Origin: Branchinecta lynchi
Lineage: Eukaryota > Arthropoda > Branchiopoda > Anostraca > Branchinectidae
NCBI GenBank assembly: GCA_023053575.1
Contig: JAKZAP010000006.1
Span: 19,353,280 to 19,417,279, forward strand
Direction: 5' to 3'
Length of the DNA: 64,000 nucleotides
Part shown: positions 21,230 through 32,931 of the stretch, one piece after another
Layout of the letters: each line of letters opens with the position of its first letter
How positions within the stretch are numbered: position 1 is the stretch's first letter
Program-made: the position numbers and the translations under genes
The notes under the pieces: generated by a model
What the model was told of the DNA's origin: nothing
The model's database searches: none
What the model saw: the letters and a program-made list of their open reading frames with translations, nothing else

Positions 21230-23415
21230 CCTACTTTCGATGTTCTGTTTTTTTCTTTAAGCCATATGATTAGATATTCTGTCATCAGTCCAGAAAACAA
21301 AATCTTCTTGGAACATACCATTTTAAAACCGCGATGGGTTGACAACTTCAGCATTTAACAGATAATGACGAAATATAGAAGTGTTGCTCTCGCACAAAGG
21401 TTGTTACAACACTTAAGATTGCCCAGGCAACGTATGTCTAGTTTCTCATTGGTTTTAATTTAATGAATAGACGTTTCGAAAAATAAGTCCCATTACATTT
21501 TTACTGCCAGCCATTCCCTCTCACGAATTTCACCAAACGTGTTCGATCCCGACATAATAATGCATTAGAGAGCACTGATTTTCATATGCCTCGCGATACA
21601 TAGGGCAGATAGAAGGACCGGATCGCCCAACTTTCCCGCCATGAGATTTTCTTTCTGGACCAAGGGGTACTTTACCTGCCAGCCGAGTGGGAGCGAGCTG
21701 GGCTCGAATTCCCTGATTCCCGTGGGGTAGATGCGCTGATTCCCTTTTTTCAAAGTTGAAAGACCTTGAACTTGGCCAGCTTCAAATACGTACCTAGAGA
21801 AATCATCAGGATAGCTTTCCCCCAACCACCATTGAAGTTCTTGGCCGAGGACAGAGAATCGAAAATCGGCCAGTAAGGCAGTAAGGAGAATCGGCCAGTA
21901 AGGCCTTTCAAGGCAAGTGCCTTTACTCTTAATCTGCCCTCAGTCTTAGCATTAATTTACGTTCCCCTGTCTAGTCCCATCTTTCAATAAACTTCCTAGC
22001 CCCGTGTCTCCTTCACCATGACGAAGCTCTTACCTGGATATGCCACGCTCGGATTTTGTGGTTACGAAAGATCCTGTAAGATCCTAACTTCTGTTTTCGG
22101 GCCAGAAATATTTGTTTCATGTACGTTTTTTCCACTTAATAAATGAAGGACAAAGAGGAAAGTAATGCTGCTTCTCTCTGTTTCTCAGAGCGAGTTTAGC
22201 GGAAACACTGAAATTTGGTTTATTCTTTCTTGTAAGTGATTTTGCTTTTGGGCGAAAAAAGGTCTGGCAGTGGGAACCAGTCCGAGAACAGGGCTGCGAT
22301 TTTCATTTTTAGGGGGTCGAAAACGGTTAATACATCCCAGCATATCTTTTCATTCGTAACAATACGGTCGCATTTGAAGAGAAAACAGTAGGTCCGTAAG
22401 ATTAAGTGCTTGACTTCCCGCTAACAAGTGGAGGAAGGCGAAAAATATCAGGTAGTTTTTTGACCCATTACGCTTATGTATAGATAAGCTCCGTTACATA
22501 AACTCAGTAGCCGTTCCATCCCCCTCCAGTGTCGCTTGATTACTCAACGACTTTAGCCTTTGATAGCGCGCCCGGAACTTTCATTGGCGACAGGACTTAT
22601 AGGCCTGTAAAGGCGGCAACGGAAGTGCGTCTCATCTGGTTTAACGCGAAGACTGATTCAGTTAGATCATTAGATTTAGGAGAAAGGCTGGATCGGCATT
22701 TCCAGGTAGACTTTCATTTTGATTTCCCAGCTGTCAGCAATGGGAATGAGAGAAAGAGATTGGAAAAGGGAGTAGGCTGTTTAAGAACTTGGATACTGAG
22801 GAAAGCTTAGGGCAGACCGCGGGCTGACAGGATGAAGTATGCCCTTTGCAGTGCGATTCGTCCTATCCGGAAAGTTAATAATCACGATTGGACTCAGCTA
22901 TCACTTAGGTGCATTAGTCGGTCAAAAATTGAATCATTATTTCATTCACTAAACCCTGTATTTAAAGGTTTGTGGACACACAGTTGGATGCGAACTTTCC
23001 CCACAGCGACCCCACAAATGCGAATTATCGTCGGACTTGAAATTTGAACTTTTAATCGTATTCTAATCTTTAAGCTGTTGCTTAATAGAAAACCGCCCTT
23101 TGGTTGTCGCCCATGCATGGTTACAAGATTCAGAGACGAGACGAGATTCAGCCGTCAAGGTTCCCGTATCAGATAGTACCTAACTACTTTCGACCAAGAA
23201 AGGCAATAATAATGAAAAACATATTCGTAAAAGCCTTACAAATTGATATCTAGAGACATACAATAAGTTAAAGGGTTAGAAGCTTCGCAAGTAATAATGT
23301 TAAAGGACTGAAATTTGTGAAGTTTTGTCATTGTTACGATGCTTGGGCGGAAGAAAGAACTGTCATGTCTGCGTATTTTGAGGCCGTCCTGATGTAATTA
23401 AGAACGATTATGAAA
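21230..23415. other. Unclassified sequence, no gene seen
   Basis: About 2.2 kb without recognisable coding, RNA or repeat content. The open frames at 21565-21825 (minus), 22529-22810 (plus) and 22832-23047 (plus) show no domain I know and no splice context that would make them convincing exons. Confidence 0.4.
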
Positions 23416-23559
23416 GTTTGTATTATCCCAGTGGAACACTGCAAACCTTAAGATGGCAAATATCAATTCCCAATAGCGCTTTCGTCACAAGTTCAACTGT
23501 CAGGTAAGCTCAAAAAACAAGATATTCATTATCCTTGTAATCAACATGGGCTTTGTGAA

Positions 23560-24790
23560 AAAGCGAAGTTTTCGGCTCCTTTATAGGACCCCCTTACTTA
23601 TTCGCCTTGTAAATCATCCCTAGTTCCCTTATGGATTCTTATGCTTCTGACATCTCCGCCTTTCGCCATTTTTTCATTTTTACCTACGACTTTATAGCGT
23701 TTTTTCGGCTGAGCCTGGTTTTGACACTCGTGCAACGGAAACTTCGCCGAAACCCCAAGGTCGGCCGACAACTCTTTCCCACATTAGGGACTTGAGAACC
23801 GTCGAAGTGTTGGTTTTGGGATCCCAAAACGTAAGTGGAGGGATACCTATGACATCGCAAAAGTTGTCCGTCCGTCCGTCTGTCCGTCTGTAAGCACGAT
23901 AACTCTCGAAGGGAACGAGATATTTTGATGAAACTTGGTGTGAGGATTCATTGGGTCAAGGGTAAGGTCAAATTCGTAGATGGGCTATATAGTCCTACAT
24001 TTAGGGGTGGGGGAGGGGTTCAAATTAAGGGACAAATAAAATATTTGTAAACAGCTAATGCGATAGTCGATTATGGGGTAAGAAGGCATTCTGAGCACGA
24101 TAGTGAAAACCATTTTCTCGCCGGACAAGCTGTTCTTCCGGAATCCGGCACTTTAGTCGGCGAAGCCGGACAAAGGTTGCCGCAACACTTCATGTTGCCA
24201 GGCAACGTAGGTCTAGTTTAAAGTTGATTAGATGTTCTTTATCTGAACAAGGATAGAACAAGGATGTGCGCTGGATTCGTTTCTGAATTATTTTTTTTTG
24301 CTGGACTAGTAGTTCGCTCGGAACTCGTGCGAAACCGCAAATTTGGCAGAAGTAAAGCAGGAAGTCTTGGTCAGTATCGTCAAAATAGATACGGCTTATA
24401 GAGGTATAATTGAATTTGGTTTTCTTTGATGATTAGCCTGGCGAAGACAAGTCCCAATTGTCTGAATTAAATATTAGTTTTTCGGATCCCATCGACACCT
24501 TTGGTCTTGTTAATTGTCGACTTCTTCGTTCGAGGATGCAGCGTTTGAAAATGAAGTGCTGGGGTGTTGCTTCTTCTGCCTGGCACATGCGACAGTTTGG
24601 GCTGTGGATTGTGCCCCATTCGAACGGGGTTTTGTTCAGGAGGATGGTTTGGGCCACGGCTTGCTCAGTTTTCAAATATTTTGGTCTATCCGCCACGTCG
24701 CAGAGCGGGAAGGCTGGATAAAGCCGACAAGCGTTAAAAAGATCGCTAATTTAAGATGGAAATTGGTGCTATTAGGTAGGCTAAATAAAA
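23560..24790 (-). pseudogene. LINE ORF2 C-terminal fragment, split by F1
   Basis: Minus-strand sequence at 24720-24516 reads FEWGTIHSPNCRMCQAEEAT with a following H....C, the C-terminal knuckle of a LINE ORF2. The downstream part (23812-23560) matches 56461-56690, a second copy of the same family in which no F1 lies between. F1 copy f (23813-24511) therefore inserted into this LINE remnant. The family differs from the one at 15950-16590. Confidence 0.65.
23813..24511 (-). mobile_element. F1 Helentron-like element, copy f (short)
   Basis: On the plus strand it starts GTTTTGGGATCCCAAAACGT, with the (GTCY)n tract at 23866-23893, and ends TCCCATCGACACCTTTGGTC TTGT. At about 700 bp it is half the length of other full copies, having lost most core units ('tcttccggaatccggcac' directly precedes unrelated sequence). 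A stretch near 24160-24215 ('gacaaaggttgccgcaacac', also near 21400) looks like foreign sequence in its centre. Confidence 0.75.
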
Positions 24791-24910
24791 TTAGATGATT
24801 CAACTCTTCTTCTCTAATTTAGTTTGATGACGGAAAAAGCGATTTGCTAGTGGGGAATCGGTATTTGTCATCTCAAGATTTTGCAGTGTTCCACTGAGAT
24901 AATAAATACC

Positions 24911-25742
24911 TTTTATTCCGTACAAATTACGAGAAAGAAGGGACAGATAGGAAGGTTATGCGCTTATAAATCATATCCGGAAGTTTACTGAGACAGAAAA
25001 AAGTTACACAGTTCCGATCCCGGCGTTTAATGATCTCAGAACAAATAAAGTTACAATATAAAAAAGAAGTAGGCGAGGGGTTGTGCACTGGCCGATTTCA
25101 TGTACACCATGAGGCAGAGGCAGATGAGGCACGTTAGGCAGGCATGAGGCACGTGAGGCAGGCATGAGGCACGTGAGGCAGGGACCTTGCACACCATGAG
25201 GCACCAGTGCGCAACCCCTCGGGAATAGGTCACAAAATAAAAATAAAAAGAAACTTCCCGCACAGAAAACAGGTGCGTTGAGCTTCTCGAAGTTTTGTAT
25301 CTCCAACTTAACTTCACAGCGCAGAGTGCCCTCCAGGAAAAGCGTTATTGGTTCCTATTCATCCTGTCAAAATCATTAACGTTCATTCAGAAACTTTTTT
25401 CGGGAATATCCTGGGGGATATTCGGCCGTTGGCCTGTTCCTAATGAGAGTAGGCTACTTGACTGCCTCACGACTCACGAAGCAGTAACAAGGTTCAGTGG
25501 GAGTGTTTATCATGTGAGTTTGACAGGCTCCTTGGTGATGGCTTGCATTATTTGTCTAAAAAGAACTCGTAATTTCCCGATAATTATGTATTGCGCACAA
25601 TCTCATGCGACCTGGAATGCATATTTTGTGTCACTGCTAATTGTTCCGAGACGGGGGGGGGGGGGCACAGCAACAGAACAGAGCAACAAAACATCTCTTG
25701 TTACTTCTTCCCAGTCCCGCAGTCCCTACAAGGATCTCGTTC
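24911..25742. other. Unclassified sequence with a small minisatellite
   Basis: At about 25100-25200 there are roughly three units of 'gaggcaggcatgaggcacgt' plus partial units of the same GAGGCA motif. The plus-strand open frame 25295-25759 (154 codons) contains a G run and matches nothing I know. No gene is supported. Confidence 0.5.
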
Positions 25743-25870
25743 GAAAGGTAGGTAGGTAGGTTTTTATTTTTAACCAAAACATCGAAAACAAAATAACATT
25801 ACTAGTATCCTATTGCAGAAAAAAAAAGTCGTAAGGACTTGTGCTGCAATTTATTAATACTACTTGTATC
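25743..25870 (-). repeat. Dispersed repeat (pair with 10985-11115)
   Basis: An inverted copy of the block at 10985-11115, beginning with (GTAG)n. It is cut by the hAT-like insertion at 25871, and the sequence after 27847 ('taataaataaataagtaaac') may be its continuation. Confidence 0.55.
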
Positions 25871-26094
25871 CAGGGGCGTCACTAGCCTTTTACCTTTGGG
25901 GGGGGACGTCCGGTTTGTGCCGACGGACTAAGAAATGTGCCGACAAAACACGCCGTTGCCGCTTCGCGGCAACGGCGTACATTTCCCGCCAGCACAGAAT
26001 AGAATCGGGGTAAAACTAACTGTAATGCATCAGTTGAGATTATTCCTTTGATGTAATTTCGTATTTTAAGTTCACATATCTGGCTTTTCATTTT

Positions 26095-26800
26095 AGCCTT
26101 CGCTAAAAAGCGAAGCTTCCAACGACTGTACCAAGAACAAGTTAAACTAAGCGCCGTAGGCGAAATTTTTTAAATCTGCCTTTTTTTTCCGGAAAAATTT
26201 AGCTATACCTACCATACAGTTCTAGCTTTTAACGTGTTTCAGCGAATTTCAATCCTAAAACGCCAAGCTAAATGAAACACTGTTCTTCTAAATAAAGAAT
26301 ACAACAAAATGAACTAACTGTAACAACGCATCAGTTGAGGTTATTCCTTTGGTATAATTTCGAATTTTAAAGTTCACATATTCGGCTTTTCATTATAACT
26401 TTCGCTGGAAAGCGAAGCTTCCAACGACTGTACCAAGGCAAGTTAAACCAAGCGCCGCAGGCAAACTTTTTTAATCTGTTTTTTTTTTGCGGCAAATTCA
26501 GCTATAGTACCATACAACTTCCGGCTTTTAACGTTTTTCAAACCCCAAGAATTTCTATCATAAAAGGAAAACTAAATAATACACCATTCTTCCAAATAGG
26601 GAATACTACAAAATGCGCCGCAGGCGAAATTTTGTGTAAAACTTACTGTAATGCATCAGTTGACATTGTTCCTTTGATGTAAATACATATATTTAATTTC
26701 ACATATTCGGCTTTTCGTTTCAACTTTTGCTAAGAAGCGAAGCTTCCAACGACTGTACCCAGAACAAGTTGAACTAAGCAACGCCGGCGAATTTTTTTTT
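26095..26800 (+). repeat. Array of about 310-bp units inside H1-b
   Basis: The block 'gaagcttccaacgactgtac' recurs at about 26113, 26418 and 26740, each followed by 'aagttaaactaagcgccg.aggcgaa' variants and a T run. Each unit also has 'aactgtaatgcatcagttga'. A further copy lies at 37690-37760, in another hAT-like remnant. Confidence 0.75.
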
Positions 26801-26829
26801 TAATCTGTATTTTTCCGGAAAAATTTGCG

Positions 26830-27770
26830 ACCGACAAATGTTTGCAGAATTTGATTTCTTACGTATAAAAGACCCGGTGTGCGGACAAGAACATCGACGC
26901 CCGACAAAAGCATTCACAATTCGATTTCTTCTGTGTTTTGCCCGACAAGATTGTAAAGAACTTTATTTTTTTACGCGTATATAGAAGCCGATGTACCGAC
27001 GAGACTTGAACTTTCGGCATGCGCCCGATAAAAAAGTTACACAATTTGATTTTTTTTTTTTTTGTAAAAAGAACCCGATGTGCCGACGAGAATACCGACG
27101 CCCAAGAAAACCATCGAGCATTTGATTTGTTCTATGTTTTGCTCGACTAGACTGTGCAGAACTTGATTCATACGTGTAAAAATAACCCCTTGTGCCAATG
27201 AAACTTAAACTTCCTGGGTGCGCCCGACAAAGTTTGCAAAATTTGATTTCTTACGTATAAGTAGAACCCGATATGCCGACGAGTTGACCGACGCCCGACA
27301 GAAGCATAAAAAAATATTTCTTCTGGATTTCTTATGTATAAAAAGAACCCGATGTGCCGATGAACCGAGGCACGACAAAAGCCTGCAGAATTCGATTTCT
27401 CCAGTGCTTTGCCCGACAAATGTTTGCAGGATTTCATTTCTTGCGTATAAAAGAACCCGATGTGCCGACGAGTCGACCGACGCCCGACAAAAACTTAATT
27501 TGTTTTTATTTCTTCTGGATTCCTTCTGTATAAAAAGAACCCGATGTGCCGACGAGAATACCGAGGAACGACAAAAGCATGCAGAATTTGATTTCTTCAG
27601 TGTTTTGCCCGACAAACGTTTGCAGGATTTTTATTTCTTGCATATAAAAACATCCGATGTGCCGACGAATCGACCGATGCCTGATAAAAAGCATAAAAAA
27701 TATTATTTTTTCTGTGTTTGCCGGCGCTTCGCGCCGACAAACAAGTGAACTTTCGCCGGGCTTCGCCCGA
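26830..27770 (+). repeat. Higher-order array inside H1-b (about 80 + 110 bp)
   Basis: The motif 'aacccgatgtgccgacgag' with 'cgacgcccgacaaaa' recurs at about 26870, 27072, 27268, 27348, 27458, 27538 and 27650. In the second half the spacing alternates between about 80 and 110 bases, a higher-order repeat of about 190 bases. The overlapping open frames on both strands here come from this array and are not genes. Confidence 0.75.
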
Positions 27771-27849
27771 CGAAAGTACTTTCTCAGGACCTTTAGGGGG
27801 GAGAGTCCCCCCCCTCCCCCCCCATAGTGACGCCCCTGCTTGTATCTAA

Positions 27850-28212
27850 TAAATAAATAAGTAAACACAACAACTTACAATTATCCACCTAGCCTATGAC
27901 TTAAATAACAGACAATTAAACGTGAACACTATACACGACAAGAACCCTTAAATTTAACATTTAAAGTACGAAAATACTTAGCCTAAAGTTTTACAAAAAA
28001 GGCAGCTTATTTTTGTATCTGATATTTGGACACACCGAATTATTTTAACTGATCTAATGGATTTTTTTTTACCTAAGGCTTTAGTAATAACGTGCAGAAT
28101 GTGCGGGGCTTGCACGACAATCAAAATTGTCCCAGACGCGGAGAATTTGAATTTCAACAAAACTCTGCATTTCCATGTGTTACGGACGCTAAGCTAGACA
28201 ATTCACAGATGA
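27850..28212. other. Unclassified sequence and dispersed repeat
   Basis: This contains the homologue of 21080-21220 (about 28020-28200). No gene seen. Confidence 0.5.
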
Positions 28213-29782
28213 ACAAGACCAAAGGTGTCGATGGGATCCCAAAAATTCAATATCTGATCCAGATAACTGGGTCTTGTCTTAGCCAGATCCAGTCTTCGCC
28301 AGACTCCTTGAACAGTTTTACAATTAAAATTCAGAAACAGATTAAGGCCAAATAGCTAATCACCTGAGAAAACCAAGTTCAGATTTGGATTCAGCATGTG
28401 TGTTTACCCCTATAAGTCATATCTGTTTTGACGAAAACTTCCTGCCACTTCTGCCAATTTCCCGGTTCCGGCCGAACTCCAGAACTACTTGTCCGGCGAA
28501 AAAAGAAAGCTCAAAGACGAAATCAGGGTATCTTCTTTCCCCAGTAATGAACATATAATCAACTTCAAATAGAAATTTAGCTTATAACAAATTTTCCGAT
28601 TCCAGCCGGATTCCGGTCGAACTATGTGTCCGGGTAAAATACGATTGTCACACAGGGACTCAGCATCTCTTCTTACCCCTAAATCGCTTATCTATTCAAA
28701 TAGAAATAAAACTTTGACTTCCAACATTTTTCCGGTTTTGGCCGGATTCCGGACGAACTACATGTCCGGGTAGAAACTTATTTTCACATAAGTGTTCAGC
28801 ATGTCTTCTTGCCCTAAATCTTACATCCAATCAACTCCAAATTAAACTTTTAATTTTGACAAACTTTCCGGTTTGGGCCGGATTCCAGTCGAAATACTTG
28901 TCCGTCGAGAAAATAGTTTTCACCATCGTCTTCAGCATGTCTCCCTACCTCTAAATCGAACATTTAATCAACTTCAAATAAAACTTTTACTTTCAACAAA
29001 CTTTCCGGTTTGGGCCGGATTCCGGGCGAAATACTTGTCCGTCGAGAAAATAGTTTTCACCATCGTCTTCAGCATGTCTCCCTACCTCTAAATCGAACAT
29101 TTAATCAACTTCAAATAAAACTTTTACTTTCAACAAACTTTCCGGTTTGGGCCGGATTCCGGGCGAAATACTTGTCCATCGAGATAATAGTTTTCACCAT
29201 CGTCTTCAGCATGTTTTCCTACCCCTAAATCGAACATCTAATCAATTTCAAATAAAACTTTTACTTTCAACAAACTTTCCGGTTTGGGCCGGATTCCGGG
29301 CGAAATACTTGTCCGTCGAGAAAATAATTTTCACCATCTTCTTCAGCATGTCTTCCTACCCCTAAATCGAACATCTAATCAACTTCAAATAAAACTTTTA
29401 CTTTCAACAAACTTTCCGGTTTTGGCCGGATTCCGGGCGAACTACTTGTCCGATGACAAAATGGTTTTCACCATCGTGTTCAGCATGTCTTCTTACCCCA
29501 TAATCGACTATCACATTAACTGTTTCAAAATATTTTGTATGTCCCTTAATTTCAATCCCCTCCCCCACCCCTAAATGTAGAGCTACAAAGCCCATCTACG
29601 AACTTGACTGGTCCGACGACCCAACGAACCTTCTCACCAAGTTTCATCAAAATATCTCATTCCCTTCGAGAGTTATCGTGCTTACAGACGGACGGACGGA
29701 CGGACGGACGGACGGACGGACAGACGGACAACTTTTGCGATGTCATAGGTATCCCTCCACTTACGTTTTGGGATCCCAAAAA
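28213..29782 (+). mobile_element. F1 Helentron-like element, copy g
   Basis: A full copy from ACAAGACCAAAGG to GTTTTGGGATCCCAAAAAG. It has about six 137-bp units (repeat points near 28736, 28873, 29010, 29147, 29284, 29421) and a long GGAC tract at 29687-29722, the longest in the window. It is almost identical to copies b, h and m outside the array. Confidence 0.87.
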
Positions 29783-29807
29783 GTAGGAAAGTAAGGATAG
29801 ACTGCCT

Positions 29808-30110
29808 CCCGATGAAAAATGTGTAGCCTGCGTAGTAGTATGGTAGTAGTACGAAAACGTTGCATGTAATACTATGTAATAGCAAATAATAGCAAAGAAT
29901 GCTACCATTTAATGTACCTGAGACTGGTCCAATCTTATGTAGTAGTAGCTATCCAGTAGCATCCTGTCATGCCATAGTAGCATCCAGTCTTGCTAATAGT
30001 AGCATATAGCAGTAACACGCTAGCCTTGAAGTAGAAGCATGTAGTAGCATTGTTAGTACTGCATGCAACTTTTTCGTACTACTTCATAGTGAGATAAATT
30101 TTTCATCGGG
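29808..30110 (+). mobile_element. MITE with CCCGATGAAAAAT termini, copy 2
   Basis: A compact 303-bp element with inverted ends CCCGATGAAAAAT and ATTTTTCATCGGG. The body is rich in 'agtagtag' and 'tagcat' motifs and matches the inverse of 10121-10877 without its nested insertion. No target duplication is evident. It lies 25 bases after an F1 end. Confidence 0.8.
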
Positions 30111-30632
30111 CTGATCTCAGGTCTATTCGGTTAAACTGTAAGCTTTTGTGACCTTGAACTGTTTGCTGCCATTTCCGCCTACGTTTCGGGAGTTTTACAA
30201 TCGGTAGCATTTGCAGTGTCCAGAAGAATCCCATCCAGGTCACGAGCTCACCGTGAGGTCATCTAGCGGTGAACGATCTTGAACTTTCAACGGTCGCCGA
30301 AGAAGAAGTTGCCGAAGATGTTAGGGTCCATAGAACTTCAACAATTTCGCATAACTTTTGGATTACAGCAAAGTTGTCTTACTGTATAGTGTTTAAAAAT
30401 TCCAGCGAAACAAAAAAGTTATTCTGTTTTGCACAACAGCTAAGAACAACAAAGAAGAACATTAAACAAGAACTGGAGAAGCTCATATAATGTCACTTGC
30501 AAAGCTGGTTCAGAGTTGTGCCAGTTTATGAGATGTCGGCTGGATTGTGGTTGCGTCCCAAAGAACTTGTGATGATAAGCGGAGGAGCTAGCTCCGTATT
30601 GTGGTAGTTACTACCTAGAGCGAAAATAATAA
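30111..30632. other. Unclassified sequence, no gene seen
   Basis: A 73-codon open frame at 30269-30490 has no recognisable domain. Nothing else is supported. Confidence 0.4.
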
Positions 30633-30640
30633 CTGCGCGG

Positions 30641-32360
30641 CCCAGGCTTTATTGGCCAAAATGTTTGAGGGGGGCAAGGTATTGGCCGATTCACTGGTCA
30701 TTTGCACCGACTGTTTACAAGAAAATAACGACTGTTTTGACGAAACTCTACTGATCTTAAGAAACAAGACCAAAGGTTTCGATGGGATCCCAAAAATTCA
30801 ATATCTGATCCAGACAACTGGGTCTTGTCTTAGCCAGATCCAGTCTTCGCCAGACTCCTTGAACATTTTTACAATTAAAATTCAGAAACAGATTAAGGCC
30901 AAATAGCTAATCACCTGAGAAAACCAAGTTCAGATTTGGATTCCGCATGTGTGTTTACCCCTATAAGTCATATCTGTTTTGACGAAAACTTCCTGCCACT
31001 TCTGCTAATTTCCCGGTTCCGGCCGAACTCCAGAACTACTTGTCCGGCAAAAAAAGAAAGCTCAAAGACGAAATCAGGGTATCTTCTTTCCCCAGTAATG
31101 AACATCTAATCAACTTCAAATAGAAATTTAGCTTATAACAAATTTTCCGATTCCAGCCGGATTCCGGTCGAACTATATGTCCGGGTAAAATACGATTGTC
31201 ACACAGGGACTCAGCATCTCTTCTTACCCCTAAATCGCTTGTCTAATCAACTAGAAATAAAACTTTGACTTCCAACAGTTTTCCGGTTTTGGCCGGATTC
31301 CGGACGAACTACGTGTCCGGGTAGAAACTTGTTTTCACATAAGTGTTCAGCATGTCTTCTTGCCCTAAATCAAACATCTAATCAACTCCAAACAAAACTT
31401 TTAATTTTGACAAACTTTCCGGTTTGGGCCGGATTCCGGTCGAAATACTTCTCCGTCGAGAAAATAGTTTTCACCATCGTCTTCAGCATGTCTCCCTACC
31501 TCTAAATCGAAATTTAATCAACTTCAAATAAAACTTTTACTTTCAACAAACTTTCCGGTTTGGGCCGGATTCCGGGCGAAATAGTTGTCCATCGAGAAAA
31601 TAGTTTTCACCATCGTCTTCAGCATGTCTTCCTACCCCTAAACCGAACATCTAATCAATTTCAAATAAAACTTTTACTTTCAACAAACTTTCCGGTTTGG
31701 GCCGGATTCCGGGCGAAATACTTGTCCGTCGAGAAAATAATTTACACCATCGTCTTCAGCATGTCTTCCTACCCCTAAATCGAACATCTAATCAACTTCA
31801 AATAAAACTTGTACTTTCGACAAACTTTCCGGTTTTGGCCGGATTCCGGGCGAACTACATGTCCGACGACAAAATGGTTTTCACCATCGTGTTCAGCATG
31901 TCTTCTTACCCCATAATCGACTATCACATTAGCTTTTTCAAAATATTTTGTTTGTCCCTTAATTTGAATCCCCTCCCCCACCCCTAAATGTAGAGCTACA
32001 AAGCCCATCTACGAACTTGACTGGTCCGACGACCCAACGAACCCTCACACCAAGTTTCATCAAAATATCTCATTCCCTTCGAGAGTTATCGTGCTTACAG
32101 ACGGACGGACGGACGGACGGACAGACGGACAACTTTTGCGATGTCATAGGTATCCCTCCACTTACGTTTTGGGATCCCAAAAACCACTGTTTTAAGAAAA
32201 AACGACATTTTTAGGAAAACCGACCGTTTTAAAGAAAAATCGACTGTTTGCAAGAAAGAAATCGACTGTTTTTACGAAAAACCGTGGCGTGACTATTTTT
32301 TATTGACTGGCCGACAACATTGGGGGCGTCCCCCTTCCCCCCCCATACGTGACGCCTCTG
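30641..32360 (+). mobile_element. hAT-like element H1-c, carrying an F1 copy
   Basis: It is flanked by ctgcgcgg on both sides (30633-30640 and 32361-32368), a perfect 8-bp duplication. The right end TACGTGACGCCTCTG matches the family. The left end CCCAGGCTTTATTGGCC has drifted. Its own sequence is homologous to H1-a ('ggccaaaatgtttg', 'gactggccgacaacattggg'), with a repeated 'cgactgtttt' motif. F1 copy h occupies 30764-32183, so the element itself is only about 300 bp. Confidence 0.88.
30764..32183 (+). mobile_element. F1 Helentron-like element, copy h
   Basis: A full copy with about five 137-bp units (near 31285, 31423, 31560, 31697, 31834), the GGAC/AGAC tract at 32099-32130 and the terminal TTTTGGGATCCCAAAAA. 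Inserted in H1-c. Confidence 0.87.
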
Positions 32361-32368
32361 CTGCGCGG

Positions 32369-32930
32369 ACTGACGTCAGCATTCTGGTGCGAATTCCTGC
32401 CGACCCATCATTATCACCTATGATGCTCCCGACCATCATGAGTGTACTCTTGTAACAATCGTAACTCTTGTGGGACGAAAATGGGAGGACAAGAAAGAGC
32501 TAATTTTCTTGTTATGCCGGGCGGTGGACCCAAAGCAATAACAAAATTGTAACGATGGTAACTGATAATATTCGGGGGAACGCAACCTTTGTAAAATTTG
32601 CTCTCAATTTCTTTTTTTTTCTTCTTTCAAAGTTTACATCTGTTGCCAAGCGGCGCGTGGTTTCGCAAAGAAGATGGCTTTCAAACTAAATCATATTTGA
32701 AATTAAAGTGTGTGCCTGAAGAAAGCAGAAACATTAGATTTTTTTAACATGTTTGTTAATTTTCCTTTCCATTTGACTGCTTTATAAGCAAGAAACAAAA
32801 CCAAGGTAGTGGAACATTTGGAGAAATACTGTTCAGAACTACGATTAAATGTTTATTTTCACTCACATTGACTGGCCAGGTGTGTGTTCTACCCTTTTCA
32901 CTACTGCGTTTAAGCTCCATACCTCTTCAA
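32369..32930. other. Unclassified sequence, no gene seen
   Basis: No coding, RNA or repeat features recognised. Confidence 0.4.
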
Positions 32931-32931
32931 A

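Larger units (their letters stand above)
23417..24910. mobile_element. Element bounded by inverted repeats of about 45 bp
   Basis: The sequence 'cccagtggaacactgcaaa..cttaagatgg' at 23427-23457 has an inverted counterpart at about 24867-24906 ('tctcaagattttgcagtgtt ccactgaga'). About 84% of 45 bases match. The 1.49-kb interior holds a minus-strand LINE fragment that is itself split by an F1 copy. The arms may be transposon termini or an inversion product. No target duplication is seen. Confidence 0.5.
25871..27838. mobile_element. hAT-like element H1-b with perfect TIRs and TSD
   Basis: Termini are CAGGGGCGTCACTA and its exact inverse TAGTGACGCCCCTG (14 bp). Both sides are flanked by cttgtatc (25863-25870 and 27839-27846), a perfect 8-bp target duplication. 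The 1,968-bp body encodes no transposase. It holds two tandem arrays, and G and C runs sit just inside each end. It belongs with 7107-8987 and 30641-32360 by its termini, and shares internal text with 37430-37800. Confidence 0.92.

Noticed and set aside
22529..22810. 93-codon plus-strand open frame
   Set aside because: No domain, no splice or promoter context, and no repetition elsewhere to support function.
25295..25759. 154-codon plus-strand open frame
   Set aside because: It contains a G run and repeat sequence at its end, and no domain is recognisable.
26830..27770. Possible CRISPR-like spaced repeats
   Set aside because: The repeat and spacer parts are both repetitive, the DNA is animal, and the array is inside a hAT-like element.
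27168..27868. Several 89-176 codon frames on both strands at the same place
   Set aside because: Simultaneous long frames on both strands reflect the tandem array inside H1-b.
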